DNA from: Fratercula arctica
Lineage: Eukaryota > Chordata > Aves > Charadriiformes > Alcidae
NCBI GenBank assembly: GCA_947846985.1
Contig: CANTUZ010000004.1
Span: forward strand, 3,152,927-3,216,926
DNA length: 64,000 nt
Direction of reading: 5' to 3'
The translations under genes were made by a program, and so were the position numbers. This document shows positions 39,003 to 48,475 of this stretch, in pieces. The first letter of the stretch is position 1; each line of letters opens with the position of its first letter. Under the pieces are notes generated by a model. The model was not told the DNA's origin. It saw nothing but the letters and a program-made list of their open reading frames with translations, and made no database searches.

Positions 39003-39163
39003 TTAACGAGGCAAACATTTCTCCAAAGTGTTTTGCGGGGAGAGGGGGAAATTTGATGAATGAATCCTTGTTGCATAAACAAAGCTCCCTTTAATATAGG
39101 GAATCTCAAGTAGCTGCCCCATTACATACTGTACTCTTAATGCTCTACAGGAGCAATGGAGTT
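39003..39163 (-). other. Weak candidate terminal exon
   Basis: On the minus strand a good acceptor (ATTTTGATTTATCTGCAG|) is followed by 53 open codons entered in phase 1. They end at a TAA at 39,003-39,005. The peptide runs ELHCSCRALRVQYVMGQLLE to NTLEKCLPR. No AATAAA is close. The entry phase matches the exit phase of the candidate exon at 44,013-44,120, which would lie upstream on the same strand. The protein is unrecognised and this remains speculative. Confidence 0.18.
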
Positions 39164-40854
39164 CTGCAGATAAATCAAAATATTTTAGGACTAGACAGCC
39201 AGAACAAACAAATAAAAACAATCCCAAGCAGAGAAAACAAATAATTGTCCTTTAAGTACAGTGCAGTCCCACAGCTCAACACAAGTCAACTTTTTTTTTT
39301 TTCCTCCAAGTTGGCATTCTCAGATGTGATGTACAGCTTGACCAGAGCTTTAACTTGATGAAATCTTAAAAAAAAAACGCAGAGCAGTTACACGTAATTG
39401 ATACCAGCAGTTCAGGCACAGGAGCAGGGAAACACAGATACAAATGTTATTCTAGGGTATTATCAGACAACTCACAGAAAGCAGGCATTTAAACGGTATG
39501 CCCCAAAGTGACTTCCCCAAGCAGTTCGGCTCTCGGGGTTGTGATTTTGTGTTCCGAGGCAGCGGGAGGAGCGAAGCCATAACCCCATTAGCGAAGCCGC
39601 CATGTTGCTGCCTGTCCGCCCAGGGCTCAGCAACCACCCGCCTGGCCTGTCACCTGCCGCCAGTCACCCTGAGAATGTCAGGATGCCAAGCTCTCCTCAC
39701 TGCTGAAGACACGTTACAACCATGACCAGAAAATAAAGATTTCCGCTCCGTCGAGAGAAAAAATTCCACCTCCAGGCCTTCTCAGTTCTGACAGTCTGCA
39801 GCACTGTGCTCCTAACCCATTTTCTGCCCGGTGTTACCCCTGACACTTCTGGCGAGTAAGGCCCAGCTTCCAGCTCTAAAGCTTTCCCTCACACACCTTA
39901 TGAGATGGTTTCAGCCAGCTACCCGCTAAAAAAAAAAAATAAATAAAAATTAAAGTATCTCTGTGCCCCCACAACCAATTCTGGACACGGCCTGTTTTCC
40001 CCACCCAAGGTCAAAAGCCTCCACAGGGGAACCAACAGCAATTTCTAGCTCCACACACACCCCCTTTTACTTAAATATTTTTATTTTTTTGAAGAATAAG
40101 GAGTACAGAACAGGGTGACATCTTGAAGTCTACACCCTGCCAGATACGACAGTTGTTTTTAAGTCCCAGCTCACTCGCCATCCCCCTAAGGACAGTCAGG
40201 CACTTCAGGATAAAAGAGAAAGAAAGGCCCGCCATCAGAACAGAACATATTGTGTTTGGTCGAGTATTTCCCCCACTGTGTTAGTCAGTTCTCTATCGAC
40301 AGTCAGCTACAAGACTTCCGAAGCCCATTTCCCAGTTGCTGTTTATAAATACAGAAGAGATTTCTCTCAATACAAACATTTCATCGGGGTTTCTCAGGCA
40401 GCGTCTCGCAGCAAGTCGCCTTAATATAAAGCCCAAGATCCTGTACAAAGGAAACCTCATAATAAATACTTCATAGTAAAACTTAAATACAGACACAGCA
40501 CATTAACCATGACCCCTCCGGTGTTCCACAGCAAACCTTACCATCACTCTACAAAGATCTAACCTTGGGAGGCAACAACACTACAGATATTAAGAGCGAC
40601 AAGTTGTGTTTCCACAATGCCTATGTAGCAATTGGTATTTAGCACAAAAAGGCTCACAAAGTTTGTGCTCAGGGGTTTTTGTTCTTTTACTTCCTGACTG
40701 GTAAAAAGCACTATTTAACAAGTTAAGAAGCAAATCCACTTGGACATAAGACATGCAGAAGCTGCTTTTTCCAAAGCCAGCTATGGTATTCGCTCCCCTT
40801 CCTGGCCCAGCACACCCTGACCAGAGGGCACAGCCGCAGCCTGGGCATGGGGCG

Positions 40855-40972
40855 GGCAACCCCCACAAAATGGCAGGCAACCCCCACAAAATGGCAGGCA
40901 ACCCCCACAAAATGGCAGGCAACCCCCACAAAATGGCAGGCAACCCCCACAAAATGGCAGGCAACCCCCACA
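40855..40972. repeat. 21-bp tandem repeat, five full copies
   Basis: Five identical 21-bp units (GGCAACCCCCACAAAATGGCA) start at 40,855, 40,876, 40,897, 40,918 and 40,939, followed by a partial sixth to about 40,972. Because 21 is a multiple of three, all frames repeat a heptapeptide (NPHKMAG on plus, GVACHFV or similar on minus). That explains the long apparent open frames at 40,590-41,207. A degenerate copy (AAAATGGCGGCCAACCCCACAG) lies at 41,108-41,130 beyond the CR1 fragment. The exact identity of the copies implies recent expansion. Confidence 0.97.
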
Positions 40973-41026
40973 GCACCTCTGCCACGAAGGCAGGCTGAGA
41001 GATTCGGGGTTTGTTGAGCCCAGATG

Positions 41027-41102
41027 GTTCAGGTTGGATGGGGCTCTGAGCAACCCCATCTAGCAGAAGGTCCCTTCCAACCCAACCTATTCTGTGACTC
41101 GT
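41027..41102 (+). mobile_element. CR1 LINE 3'-end fragment
   Basis: The segment carries the familiar CR1 3'-end wording: a GGTTGGATGGGGCTCTGAGCAA block, then AGGTCCCTTCCAACCCAACC and TATTCTGTGACTC. Compared with the usual 3' end it lacks the middle part between the CATCTAG and GGTCCCTTCC blocks. No reverse-transcriptase region is present, so this is one of the short 5'-truncated copies typical of bird genomes. It is not active. Confidence 0.85.
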
Positions 41103-41251
41103 TCTACAAAAATGGCGGCCAACCCCACAGACCAGAAGGTTCCGTGCCCCCCAGGGAAGGGGTATCCCAAACAGTTCCGTGAATAAAAGCTTAACACCAA
41201 CAGCCAAGAGTCAGCTCTTCCGTACCACTATCACATACAAGTCTTGTAAGG

Positions 41252-41375
41252 AAAGAAAAAAAAAACAAAAAACACACAACCAACAACCAAACCAAAACCA
41301 CTAACAGCAACAAAACCCCAAAAGCCGCATAAAACAAACACCACCACCCCCCAAAAAAAGGAAAAAAAATAAACT
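41252..41375. repeat. A/C-rich low-complexity tract between CR1 pieces
   Basis: Long A runs are mixed with CAACCAA and CACC steps. The tract separates the plus-strand and minus-strand CR1 fragments. It could be eroded simple-repeat DNA that grew next to the element ends. Confidence 0.75.
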
Positions 41376-41439
41376 AACCCAAGCCTCTCCCAAACACTCC
41401 GCTCTTCTTAACATATATACATATAAATTAGGGAACATG

Positions 41440-41505
41440 GAAACATTTAGGCTAGAAAAGACTTTAAGTTCACCTAACACTTGCAGGTCCACCACGAACC
41501 CAGCT
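41440..41505 (-). mobile_element. CR1 LINE 3'-end fragment, reverse orientation
   Basis: The plus-strand text AAACATTTAGGCTAGAAAAG, then ACTTTAAGTTCACCTAACAC and GGTCCACCACGAACC, matches the reverse complement of a CR1 3' region (usual wording AATCATTTAGGTTGGAAAAG, CCTAACACTGCCAAGTCCACCAC). It has several substitutions and small indels, so it is older than or from a different subfamily to the forward piece. It may extend to about 41,530. Confidence 0.75.
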
Positions 41506-41530
41506 CCCTCAGCACCGCAACCACAAACCA

Positions 41531-43872
41531 GGCAAAGAAACTTCACAGCAACCACAAACCACCAGAAACAGAAACACAGTCGACCAAACAGCGACACAGA
41601 AATCACCACCAAATTATAACCTTTAATTCAGCCCCTCTTTCTCACGGAGTCAGATTAAAAATAAAATAAACCCCTACCTCTGCAAGCACCACCGAGCAGC
41701 CTCTCCCCTGCAGCCAGGAAAGCAACAGCCCCTCTAAGGCACCTCTTGGGCTGCTTCTAGTACTTTCTAGGTGATTACAGCGTGAGGTGACCAGGTGAGT
41801 TCAGGACCTTTGTGTGATGGACCTAATTAGGCACAATTAGCACCAGCTGGGTGCAATTACCAAGGCGCTGGGCTGGAGTCCCAGAGCCATCCCTCCCCTC
41901 AGCTCCGAGGAGCGAGGTGTCAGCCCAGGCCCACCGAAAATGGAATTAAAAGACCCGAGTGGAGCATAAATGGGTTAAAAAAACACTTTAATTCTTCATC
42001 TCCGTAGCAGGCTGGAAACGCTGGCTTGACCTAAAGTGGTTTGCGTGGCTGTGGTGAATCTTCACATGCATTTTCTGCCTAAATTGGGATTATTCACCAC
42101 AGTCCCCTCATTTTAAAATCTCAAGTGTAATTGAAAGGATCTGCTAATTTCCAGGATTTCGGAGCACTCCTTTGACTGGATGCAACCAACGTGCAGGCCT
42201 GACATTTCAGTTACTGTATGTCGTGGAAACGCGACTGAATACCCAAGATCCACTATAATTCTGCATATACCAGGTTTTTATTACGGAGGATTTTTGCTAC
42301 TTTTTTAAAAAAGCTCCCATCTCTCTATTGCCTGCCTCGAGATTGTTTATTCAGGTGTTATCCCACAGCGTGTTATCATATATTGTGACTCAGATGCCAA
42401 TTTATATGATCCCTTAAGCCTTTTTTTTTTTTTTTTTGCAGAGTACAATTCAGTGTAAAGGACAGACACAGAAGGGGACAGAATTAAGCTTCCACAGTCC
42501 TTAATTCTATGAGCTTGGAACTACAAAGTGCTTGATTTTGCAACCTAAATAATGCTGCAGCGTAGTAATTTTTACATGCAATCAAGATACATGTAGTCAT
42601 TTCCGCGCTAACCGTAATTACTTTTTCCGACATTAGCCTTCATCTATTATGCAACAGGTTCATCGTGCGTTATGTTTCATCCTTTCAAACTGGCGAGAAG
42701 ACATTTTCCAGCACCCTTTTCCCTTTGATATGGCACAAAAGGCTCACTGAAATAGAAATGTTCGTTCCGATGGATGTTGTCTTTACTCGGCGCCGTGACG
42801 CCTGAGCGAGTCCTTCCCTGTGCCGATTTTTCAAGTCGTTCCAGTTTGGAACAAATTACTTGTAATCCTTCGCATTAGCAGAAGGCAAAATTAAAAATAA
42901 GCCTGAATCAAATCAAAAAGAAACCTTGAAAATGGGGAATTCAAACTCAGCTAATCTTTGGAATTATGGAACTAGAACCCATGCCAGCCAAGAGGTGAAG
43001 GCAAACAACATACTATCCAAAGCAAAGCTGCCCGGAGGGACATCGGTCTAAACCACCCATGGAAGAGGAGCTTCAAATATCCTCAGATCCCAAGGGATTT
43101 GTTAGCGGGGGACTAAGAACATCCTGCAGCAGGAGAAGTGCAGGGAGTGGGATAAAGAGCAGTGGGCTGGAAAAGGCAGCACCAAAGCGCCCCAGGAGCT
43201 GATGAATAGTCAGCGGTACGAGCGGTCCAGAAGATGGCCTCTAACGCTGCAGGGGAATACAAGTTTTTAGGAGGGTTTCTTTTCTCCTCCTTCACCGGAG
43301 AAAAAAATAAAACGGTAAGGGACGAAATCCAGTAGAGTTGCAGGGGAAACTCCTTGAGAAAATAAAAAAAAAAGAAGACTAGTTCCCGCCGTCCCCCACA
43401 CCAATCGAAGCCTTCCCTGTAACGGATTTTTGTCAAGCCCCAGGTGGAAGCCTCATAGCGACTAGAGTTTATGTCATCTGACAGGCTGAAAAACTGTATG
43501 ATTTGAGCGGAGAGGTGAATCGCTATGGCATCCAAGAGGCACGTTTGGCACAACGCACAAGGCCATCCTTATTTCCAGCGATCTCAACTGCTTGTGGTGA
43601 CCTTGACTCTCCTAGTAACGAGGTATTAGGTAAAATCCCAAGGTCTCATATTCCACTCTCTTAAGTACTCAGGAGAACGTCCTGCTCTCACGGATTTGCG
43701 ATACAGGACAATTTTGCCACGGAAACATCCTCGGAGAAACAGAGTGACAGGAGCTCTGTTCTGCATCTTCCCACGTCCACGCCAGCACTCTTCTGCTGAA
43801 CACCACGGTGCATCTTCTCTCTCCAGTCTCGGTTCTCACTCCAAACCATGAGTTCGGCACCCCAGAATCCTT
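41531..43872. other. Single-copy DNA, possible regulatory element
   Basis: No gene is called. A T17-GCAG tract ends at 42,441 and looks like a plus-strand 3' splice site, but the frames behind it close within about 20 codons. The inverted repeat at 42,049-42,102 is listed separately. On the minus strand at about 43,370-43,490 an acceptor (ACAGTTTTTCAG) leads into some 40 open codons without a good donor. Confidence 0.35.
42049..42102. promoter_or_regulatory. Inverted repeat with RUNX-type cores
   Basis: CTGTGGTGAAT (42,049-42,059) and ATTCACCACAG (42,092-42,102) are perfect 11-bp reverse complements 32 bases apart. Each arm contains TGTGGT or ACCACA, the core bound by RUNX family factors. 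The arrangement could be a paired binding site in an enhancer, or a short hairpin. Only the sequence match is seen. Binding is inferred. Confidence 0.4.
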
Positions 43873-43906
43873 TATGTCCAAAAGGACATATTTGGATTTC
43901 CAAATA
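43873..43906. repeat. Two adjoining perfect hairpins
   Basis: TATGTCC-AAAA-GGACATA (43,873-43,890) is followed at once by TATTTGGA-TT-TCCAAATA (43,889-43,906), sharing two bases. Both stems are perfect. Their function is unknown. A tetranucleotide run (AAAT)n follows at 43,924-43,942. Confidence 0.75.
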
Positions 43907-43923
43907 CATCCAACCGCATTTTA

Positions 43924-43942
43924 AAATAAATAAATAAATAAA
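43924..43942. repeat. (AAAT)n microsatellite
   Basis: About five AAAT units in a row make a simple slippage repeat. Confidence 0.9.
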
Positions 43943-44012
43943 AGAGCTTGAATAGGAAAAGAACTTCCAGAACTTCTAGTTCCAGCCATAATTTTACAGA
44001 CAGGTCTCTTAC

Positions 44013-44120
44013 CAAAAGGGAATTCTATCGAATAAAGGGATTTCAGGGGGATCAATAATGGCATGACATCAGGAAAATTACTGTGACTGCTGTACATTGC
44101 TCGATGATAAGCAACTTTGA
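44013..44120 (-). other. Weak candidate internal exon, phase 1-1
   Basis: On the minus strand an acceptor (TGATTTAACTGATTGCAG|, with a plausible branch point CTGAT) is followed by 108 bases with one open frame of 35 codons. They end at a strong donor, TTTTG|GTAAGAG. The peptide includes VAYHRAMYSSHSNFPDVMP and ends LYSIEFPF. It matches no family I know. Both splice sites are better than average for this window, but chance is not excluded. Confidence 0.2.
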
Positions 44121-46974
44121 CTGCAATCAGTTAAATCACAGTAAAAGAGACTCCTGTGTGCTTTCTTTTCGTATCGGATAATGGATGAAGATATGTTTTT
44201 CCTGCTCATGAGTCAGGCAGCTTGCATTTTCAATGGATTAAAAATATTTCCTAGTTAACCGTTAGTAAGAGGGGGGTTCTACCCTTGCGTCCTTTGTTTT
44301 ACTCACAGAAACACGCTCACATAAAACCACACCACCAAATTAAACAGGATTCCTCACTGAAATCTTTTTGGTTGTCCCAAGGACCAGAACTGACCACTAA
44401 TGCCATCTCTATCCTTCTGCACCTTCAGTCATTCCTCTGAACAACTTTTAATCCATCATTCAGGTCCTAATACAGTAACCAGATACCACTCCACGGAAGC
44501 CAACTTGATTTTACGGTGTGGAGGGCCACCCGAAATGGCAATGCCCCTCGCTGACACACTTGTGGTGGCCGAGGAGGGCAGTGGGGTGTGGTGGACCCCG
44601 CTGCGTGCGTGGAGTTCAAACACTGGAATAGCTTCCACAGAGGCTGGAAGAAGGGACCTGCCTGACAAGCGGGCAACGGGAGATCCACAAAAGGGTCCCT
44701 TTAATCACGGATCCCCGGCACAACATCAACCCAGCGTCCCCGTCTTTCCCTTCAATTCTGTTTGCGTTGCTTTGTTTCTTCTACAGATCAAGTGTTTTGA
44801 TACAAGAGGCTTTCTATTTGCTTTGTACATTTTATTTATACGGTTGTATTTTTTAATGTGAGGATAAGCGCTTACATTTTCTTTTGACAAGAGAAGTATA
44901 GCCTTGACAACTAGAAGGAAAAAACGTGGAAATAACTCATGTGACCATTAACGAGAAACAACATCCATCCCATTCCAAACACTATGGTCTCCAGTGGTAT
45001 AACTCACAACAGCTACTTTTTGTTTGGTATGTTCTTAAGCTTCGCATAACAAATTTCACTGGTATCTGACTGCAATATTTGGCTCACCGAGGGGTACTTC
45101 AAGCACAGCTTAAATGGTGCAACTCAGGTGTTCAAGGTAAAATACAGTTCTTGCTGTAACAGGTTCACAGATGCAAACAACGGCCTCAGCTCTGCCAGCA
45201 CCCACGAATATACATTTAGCATAAAGGACGGAGTCGCAGACCTCTTAAATTAACTGAAAGACATAGTTAACAACCCCACAAATACAACTTCAGTTCAAAC
45301 AGCTCCTTCAGTGGCTTTCGCTATCAAGCTGCAAGATGGGACGAGCCCCAGGGACCTGGGAGAGGCCCCCGTGTAGCGGGAATTCGGCACGTTGCCCCAT
45401 TTCAGTTTTCATTAAGGGCTACTGCGATACGCGCCTTACGATAACGGAACAGTCAGTGCAACGGTTTCAAAGCAGACGTGTTTCCCTTTCGTTTTGTACC
45501 CTCCCAAGTCTGCTCTCCATCCCTCCTAAGGATGCTTGGCAAAGTGGGAGGCTTATAGTGCTTTATAGAAAAGCCGATTGACTTCAGCCCTTGCGGTGTT
45601 CTTTGCCTTGGTCTGGAGTGGCTTTGGGCATTTATTCCCGGACTTTTAAATGCCTGTGAAGGTCACCCAATGAGCTGTACGTACGCTATCTTATTGAAGG
45701 GCAGCAAAAATTCAAATAAATACTGGAGTCTACCACAGCCGTCGTTCAGAAACACCTCTGACAACTGATTTCCTTTCTAAACGCAATTTAAAATAATTTT
45801 AAATACAGAGTGGACAAAATGCACAGGAAGGCAGTAAAACAACTGTAGTAGTCAATTTTTTTTCATGAGCGCTTTCCGCATACTAATTCAGGATATTACA
45901 TCGTCGTTTCAGTCTCATGTAAAATGAATGACCCCCTGAGAAGTCAATTCAGAATGCTCCACAGGTCTGGGTTTGCTGTTGGACGTACTGGATCCTCCCT
46001 CGGCGCTGTATTCCAGGATGGGGCTCTGCTTTGCCCCCCCGGCTGCACTGTTACTTTCTCAATAAAGCAAATTGTCCCTGCGTTTGAAACTACCGAGCCG
46101 AAAGCAACTCCTTGGTCTAGCGGGGCTTCCTCTCCCTTCGTCTCCATCGGTGGCGAGGGGCAACCGGTTGTTATTGAGCGCTATCAACGGTGATAATTGC
46201 TTGCTAATCAAAATACGTAACTGGCAACCTCGTGTTTGCCATGCTGCTGAGGAGCGAAGCGGAGGTTCGAAAGGAGGAGGATCATGGCAGGAAGGGAGCT
46301 GTCACCGAGGGTCTCAGTCGCTGCTTGGAAAGACGCTGCTGACTTGGTTCCAGGCAGCACGCGGAATAAGCGATATATAAATATATGTAAGTTTCACGAA
46401 GATCCCCGGTGCTTGGGGTCTTCATCTCCAGGACTTTCCTTTACTACCTGGAACTTCTTTTCCCTCCCCAACGCTCTGCATCCATCCTGCTGGTACTGCG
46501 GACTGCACCTAGCACGGATTGCCAATAAACCGGAGAGATCCCTGCTCGGTTTGCTCCCTCCTAAGAGCAAACTCAGCTACTAAAATCAGTCACATTTTTC
46601 CTTTCAGTTTCCAGCGGGGAAGAGAACGGGAAATGCCAAAAACACGTGGGGGTGAGGGGGACGGCTGTTCTTGGGGCATTTCCAGCCGGGGTCAGGAGCA
46701 AACCCACACAAAGGCCTTTTTGCTTAAGTCGCCCAGCCCAAACTTCCAGATACTCCTCCAAACTTTCAGTTGCCTGTCCCAACTGCGGACCCCTGAGATT
46801 TCCTCGTCAAGGGTCCCGCTAGCATCTTGGCGAAAATGAAAAAAAAAAACCCAAAAAAAACCCCAAGGATGGGATTTATATTTGGATTTATGTTTGAGTA
46901 CATATATACTACGCTAATCTGATTACCCATTGGGAATCCTCCTTTACAACAGCTTTTCCTTTATTAATCTCACC
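44121..46974. other. Single-copy DNA, no gene recognised
   Basis: Several open frames of 70-150 codons overlap on both strands around 44,400-44,860 and 45,924-46,839. They have no recognisable domain, and splice-site context is lacking. It looks like intronic or intergenic DNA approaching the CpG island. Confidence 0.4.
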
Positions 46975-47516
46975 ACCTAACACCACCGCCTTCGGAGGAA
47001 AGAGCAAACCGAACGCACCGGCATCACCCGGAGAACCCCAAACAACCTCCCGCCACCAACTTCACCGTTCCGAATGTAAATTAATGCAGCAGCCGCCGCA
47101 AACCCAAGCTCTCTTCTTGCGAGGGAGGGACACGAGCCGTGCTGCAACACAGCGAGAGCGGGAAGGGCCGCTCGAGCATCGCTGCGCGACGTTAACGAAG
47201 ATTCCACCCGTGCCTTCCGCTACGCCCTGCTAGAGCAGCGATGCGCCGCTGACTACGACGCACCACCGACTACCGCCGCGCTGCACCACCGCCGTGTGAA
47301 GTTACACACACGCGTGTGCGTGTGCGCCCATGCTGTCCTCTCTGCGTGTGGCCGCCGGGGCACACACCTGCGCAGGTGCCTGAAAGCGTTTTGGAGGATT
47401 TTTTTGGGTTTTGTTTTTTTTTTTGCTATTTTATGTTTATTTATATATATTTTTTTAATTGAATGCTGAGCCGAATAGACAAGCATCCATCCATCCACTG
47501 TCGCTCGGCGGATGCT

Positions 47517-47544
47517 CCCCCCCCCCCCCCCCCCCCCCCCCCCC
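47517..47544. repeat. C28 homopolymer
   Basis: Twenty-eight uninterrupted C lie within the CpG island, just downstream of the minus-strand donor. The exact length is likely to vary between individuals or be misassembled. Confidence 0.9.
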
Positions 47545-47640
47545 GCCGCAGCCCCCGGTGCCAGCCCCCCACCACCACCACCACCACCCCCCCGGTCCCC
47601 GGTGGGAGGCGTGCGGGGGACACGCGTGTCGCGCACCCAC

Positions 47641-47703
47641 CTGGCGAAGGCGCGGCGGGCCGGCGGGGGGCGATGGCCCACCTCCCGCCGCGGGGGAAGC
47701 CAT
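47641..47703 (-). CDS. Candidate first coding exon in the CpG island
   Basis: On the minus strand an ATG at 47,703 has a near-ideal start context (GAGAAGATGG: A at -3, G at +4). It opens a 21-codon frame, MASPAAGGGPSPPAGPPRLR plus Q, that ends exactly at a donor CAG|GTGGGTGCG in phase 0. An in-frame TGA lies upstream in the presumed 5'UTR, so this would be the true start. Low-complexity Ala/Gly/Pro N-termini are usual for proteins starting in CpG islands. I do not recognise the protein. No phase-0 partner exon is identified with confidence in the window, and the next exon may be far downstream. The donor is fair rather than perfect. Confidence 0.42.
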
Positions 47704-47885
47704 CTTCTCGCCCCGCGGCTCCTCGCCGCCGGCTCCTCAGCCCCGCGGCCGCCAGACTCCCGCCGTGGCCACCATCGCCGGCGACCGGAGCTCTGCCCCC
47801 CGCCCCCGACACACACGCCCCGGACCGCGGTGACCTTCCCCGGGACGGCTCCGCTGCAGCGCGGCCGCACGCCCGGCCCCTTCGC

Positions 47886-47945
47886 GGGTGGGTGGGTGGG
47901 TGGGTGGGTGTGCGGGGAGGGGAGAAGGGGGGCGGGGGGGGCCGG
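47886..47945 (+). promoter_or_regulatory. (GGGT)6 G-quadruplex tract
   Basis: Six perfect GGGT units (47,886-47,909) are followed by further runs GGGG, GGGG, GGGGGG and GGGGGGGG. This is one of the most stable quadruplex motif types, with single-base loops. It lies on the strand opposite the proposed minus-strand transcript, 180-240 bases upstream of the ATG, within the likely 5'UTR or core promoter. The RNA would carry (ACCC)n. Quadruplexes in promoters often mark open chromatin. Confidence 0.85.
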
Positions 47946-48207
47946 GCTCCCGATGAGCTCACGGACACCTCGGCGGCTGCCGGCGGCGGGGAGGACCCGC
48001 CTCGTCCTTCCCCATACACATACACTCCCCCCCCAGCACCCCCCCACCCGCAGAACCCACCACGCGTGTACACCCCCTTCTCCCTCCCACCTCCCCCCCC
48101 CGCCCCAGCCCGGGCATCCCCGGGCCGAACCCAGCGGGGTTTAATTTTGTAAACGATGACGTTTTGTTCGGCCCCGGTGGGCTCTTTAAATTTCAAAACA
48201 CGGGAAT

Positions 48208-48275
48208 TAAAAAAAAAAAAAAAAAACAACACACAACCAAAAAAAAAAAAAAAACACAAAAAAACCCAAACACAA
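48208..48275. repeat. A/C-rich low-complexity tract
   Basis: Two long A runs (about 18 and 17) are separated by CAACACACAACC. The tract forms the right boundary of the CpG island. Confidence 0.9.
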
Positions 48276-48283
48276 CACGAGAA

Positions 48284-48451
48284 ATGTGGAGGATATCAGG
48301 TGCAATCATCATCCTTCTCCTCCTCCGCCATCTGACTGCGCAGAAAGGCAGGCTGAATAGTTCTTTTGAAGTGCTGAACGGCCTTGACCCCGGAGTGGAA
48401 GAAGGAAGGGGGAAGAATTATTCCCCGCTTGCCAACGTTCAGATGGGTTAA
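48284..48451 (+). CDS. Doubtful small ORF with signal-peptide-like start
   Basis: The plus-strand ATG at 48,284 opens 55 codons and stops at TAA 48,449-48,451. The N-terminus MWRISGAIIILLLLRHLTAQ has a short hydrophobic core and a possible cleavage after AQ, followed by an NSS glycosylation sequon. A donor-like TCG|GTGAGT lies at 48,475, after the stop. It follows the CpG island, so a plus-strand transcript is conceivable. The A/C-rich tract just upstream and the lack of any recognised homology make a chance frame more likely. Confidence 0.13.
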   Translation: MWRISGAIIILLLLRHLTAQKGRLNSSFEVLNGLDPGVEEGRGKNYSPLANVQMG

Positions 48452-48475
48452 GGCCACGAGAGACCCTATAGTCGG

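Larger units (their letters stand above)
46975..48150. promoter_or_regulatory. Strong CpG island, probable promoter
   Basis: This is the GC- and CpG-richest block of the window, densest from 47,500 to 48,130. It contains a run of 28 C (47,517-47,544), CCA repeats (47,571-47,588), (GGGT)6 and flanking G runs. A minus-strand start exon lies inside it, so transcription probably runs leftward from about 47,750-48,150. A divergent plus-strand start is possible too. The Gly-, Pro- and Arg-rich open frames of 80-270 codons on both strands (47,253-48,259) reflect composition and homopolymers, not genes. Confidence 0.85.

Noticed and set aside
40590..41207. 205-codon minus-strand frame with repeated LPAILWG-type heptads
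   Set aside because: The repeat is produced by the 21-bp tandem array and the frame continues through a CR1 fragment. It is not a gene.
42419..42441. T17-GCAG as a plus-strand 3' splice site
   Set aside because: All frames close within about 20 codons and no donor of good quality follows. It is more likely a simple poly(T).
47253..48259. Overlapping open frames of 210-272 codons on both strands
   Set aside because: They come from GC-rich, stop-poor CpG-island DNA with C28, CCA and GGGT repeats. The products are poly-Gly, poly-Pro or Arg-rich and change identity with frame. Only the 21-codon start exon at 47,641-47,703 is kept.
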